A stretch of 64,000 nucleotides of DNA, taken from NCBI GenBank assembly GCA_964590435.1, contig CAZPWT010000039.1, positions 62,001 to 126,000 on the forward strand. Reading direction: 5' to 3'. A program made the translations under genes and the position numbers. The stretch is from WSZJ01 sp964590435 (GTDB taxonomy: Bacteria; Planctomycetota; MHYJ01; WSZJ01). The notes beneath the pieces were generated by a model. The model was not told the DNA's origin, did no database searches, and saw only the letters and a list, made by a program, of their open reading frames with translations. Below, in pieces: positions 62,483 to 64,000 of the stretch (the first letter of the stretch is position 1; every line of letters starts with the position of its first letter).

Positions 62483-63753
62483 CCCTTCACATGCACCTCG
62501 CTCTCGTCGGGGCCGCCTTCGCCGCGCTCCTCCTCGCCGTGCTGTCCCTCCGGAGGCTCTTCCGCAGGCGGCGCATCGAGGTCAAGGACGAGGGGCTCGT
62601 CGTGGACAAGACGTTCGCGTTCGGGTTCCGCGACATCAAGCGGCTGGACTTCTGGATCGAGCGCGGCATCGCGCGCTACGTCGTCCACCTCGGGGCGTCG
62701 AAGTACGCATTCGCCAACTACGAAGCGACGATCGAGGATCCGCTGAAGCTGAAGCACCTGCTGATCGAGAAGGCGAAGCTGGAGCGGGAGCCGGCGGCGC
62801 CGGGCTCGCCGCGCGTCGAGACGTTCATGCGCCACGGGGACACGGCGCGCCTGCCGCTGTCGCTGCTGCAGTCGATCTCGCGGCCGTCGAGGCCGTCGCT
62901 CGTCGCGGCGGGGCTTGCGGCGGCGGTTTTCTGGATGTCGAAGGCGAAGTGGCTGACGACGGTCGTGTCGCTCGCCGCCTCGGTCGGCGCGTACCACCTG
63001 CTCGGCTCGTGGACATTCGCGGCCGGGCTGCTCGGCATCGTCCTCATCCACGAGCTCGGCCACGCCTGGGTCATGCGCGCCCACGGCCTCCGCGCCGGGG
63101 CGCCGATCTTCATCCCCTTCGTCGGCGCCCTCATCGCCATGCGCGACCAGCCCCGCGACGCCCGCGTCGAGGCCGAGATCGGCTACGGCGGCCCCCTCGC
63201 CGGCGCCGCCGCCTCCACCGTCGCCTTCGTGCTCTTCTACCTCACCCAGTCCGACGTCTGGCTCACCGTCTCCCTCCTCGGCTACCTGCTGAATCTCTTC
63301 CAGATGGTCCCCGTCCTCCCGCTCGACGGCGGGCGGATCGTCGCGGCGATCTCGCCGCGGCTGTGGATCCTGGGCATCGGGTTCCTCGCGCTGGTCACCG
63401 GCGTGACGTGGGCGACGCCGAACCCGAGGCCTGAAGCGGTCCCGGGGACTATGCTGCTGCTGCTGATCGCGATGCTCGGGATGGGGCGTGCGTGGGAGGC
63501 GTGGAAGAACCCGAAGCGGCTGGGGCCGGGGGCGTATTACGACGTGCCGGGGAGCTACCGGCTGGCGATGGGGCTCGCGTACCTGCTGCTGACGGCGTTC
63601 CTGGCGTGGATGACATACACGTGCATGAACGTGACGCCGGCGAAGGCGCGGCCGGCGTCGGCGGCGCTACGGGCGGCCGGCGTCGCCGCCGGACTGGCCG
63701 GGCCAGGCGTCGAGGGGGCCGCGCGTGTAGGCGAGTTCACCGCCGGACGCTGA
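62479..63753 (+). CDS. Site-2 protease-type intramembrane metalloprotease
   Basis: A 424-aa membrane protein of the M50 family. An N-terminal helix (VGAAFAALLLAVLSL) is followed by a cytoplasmic PH-like segment (IEVKDEGLVVDKTFAFGF). The membrane core carries the zinc site HELGH (about 190-195) and the third ligand in PVLPLDGGRIV. M50 proteases cleave membrane-bound regulators such as anti-sigma factors; two anti-sigmas occur in the window, but no link is shown. Start at GTG 62479, overlapping the upstream stop; ATG 62491 is possible. Confidence 0.9.
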   Translation: MTLHMHLALVGAAFAALLLAVLSLRRLFRRRRIEVKDEGLVVDKTFAFGFRDIKRLDFWIERGIARYVVHLGASKYAFANYEATIEDPLKLKHLLIEKAKLEREPAAPGSPRVETFMRHGDTARLPLSLLQSISRPSRPSLVAAGLAAAVFWMSKAKWLTTVVSLAASVGAYHLLGSWTFAAGLLGIVLIHELGHAWVMRAHGLRAGAPIFIPFVGALIAMRDQPRDARVEAEIGYGGPLAGAAASTVAFVLFYLTQSDVWLTVSLLGYLLNLFQMVPVLPLDGGRIVAAISPRLWILGIGFLALVTGVTWATPNPRPEAVPGTMLLLLIAMLGMGRAWEAWKNPKRLGPGAYYDVPGSYRLAMGLAYLLLTAFLAWMTYTCMNVTPAKARPASAALRAAGVAAGLAGPGVEGAARVGEFTAGR

Positions 63754-64000
63754 GAGCCGGGAGGGCGCGCCCTCCGACGCCGCCGAATCCGCGCCTGCCC
63801 CGCCGAACGCCGATTCATAGGGGCGCACCGGGCGAAGCCGCAGGCAGGAAGGCCCGGCGGCGATGAAGCGCTGGAGCCGGATCGTCGCGGAAGGGGCCTC
63901 GGACCACGCCACCGCGGGGCGCTGGGCGGGAGCGGCCACGGGGGACGGGGCAGGGCCGTGCTGGGCCAGCCACGCGCCGACGCAGGCCGCGAGGGCCGAG
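63667..64000 (-). CDS. 3' end of a gene entering from the right edge (putative)
   Basis: An open frame of about 110 codons on the minus strand enters from the right edge and ends at TAG 63667. It reads SALAACVGAWLAQHGPAPSP, a possible membrane segment and Pro-rich linker, then a polar region (TIRLQRFIAAGPSCLRLRPV). It overlaps the 3' end of the site-2 protease by 87 bases, which is unusual in this window, so it is only tentative. No family recognised. Confidence 0.4.
   Translation of the reverse strand, partial: SALAACVGAWLAQHGPAPSPVAAPAQRPAVAWSEAPSATIRLQRFIAAGPSCLRLRPVRPYESAFGGAGADSAASEGAPSRLSASGGELAYTRGPLDAWPGQSGGDAGRP

Noticed and set aside
1..64000. CRISPR arrays, tRNA or rRNA genes, insertion sequences
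   Set aside because: No regularly spaced repeats, no cloverleaf or rRNA-like sequence and no transposase or integrase motif were found.

Overview
The window is GC-rich (roughly 70%), densely coded bacterial DNA with very short gene gaps. At least twelve adjacent gene pairs overlap by 4 bases (ATGA or GTGA), and GTG or TTG starts are common. The gene mix includes giant alpha-2-macroglobulins, PQQ/BamB-like propellers, zinc-ribbon/TPR proteins, two ECF sigma/anti-sigma pairs, NPCBM and VWA proteins, SUMF1-type domains and HEAT or PDZ lipoprotein-like proteins. This suggests an uncultured Planctomycetota-like bacterium. That placement is inference from gene content, because no rRNA or other formal marker was available to me.

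Layout. 1-363: the start of a membrane-anchored PQQ-like protein, running off the left edge. 636-6476: a complete bacterial alpha-2-macroglobulin whose only defect is an in-frame TGA at exactly the thioester cysteine; a stem-loop follows it, so it is a selenocysteine candidate. 6491-6534: its terminator. 6571-7859: a previously uncommented retron, comprising an a1-msr-msd-a2 RNA and its reverse transcriptase. 7884-12137: secreted or lipoprotein genes including a PQQ propeller. 12317-15826: dnaE. 15997-21029: adenylate cyclase-AAA-TPR protein, NAD(P)HX epimerase and a GT28-type glycosyltransferase. 21031-29833: degenerate hybrid histidine kinase, peptidase-TolB-barrel protein, zinc-ribbon/pseudoprotease/TPR protein, coiled-coil protein and a small membrane protein. 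29833-30953: citrate synthase with a one-base frameshift. 31066-33077: ECF sigma factor and a toroid-fused anti-sigma. 33420-37573: tsaE, thiL, amidase, HEAT lipoprotein, YbhN-type membrane protein. 37578-41582: EF-Tu domain-III-like protein, NatA, NatB-CPBP fusion, PP2C phosphatase. 41584-41731: a long AT-rich hairpin element. 41753-48970: SUMF1 protein, OGG1-like glycosylase, membrane protein, second ECF sigma/anti-sigma pair, NPCBM protein, VWA protein. 49361-55059: pgi, a small membrane protein and two tandem paralogous lipoproteins. 55113-59629: FAH-family protein, acpS, two PDZ paralogs, BrkB-type protein. 59746-63753: BFD/Nfu-like protein, cysteine desulfurase, lipoprotein, hypothetical, site-2 protease. 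63667-64000: the end of a gene entering from the right edge.

Most genes are housekeeping or envelope functions. The two signals I consider most worth pursuing are the UGA codon replacing the reactive cysteine of the macroglobulin and the retron directly downstream of it. Several non-coding repeats (41584-41731, 49071-49175, and a two-copy palindromic element at 15877 and 49263) are not explained by the genes. No tRNA, rRNA, CRISPR array, transposase or replication origin was seen.
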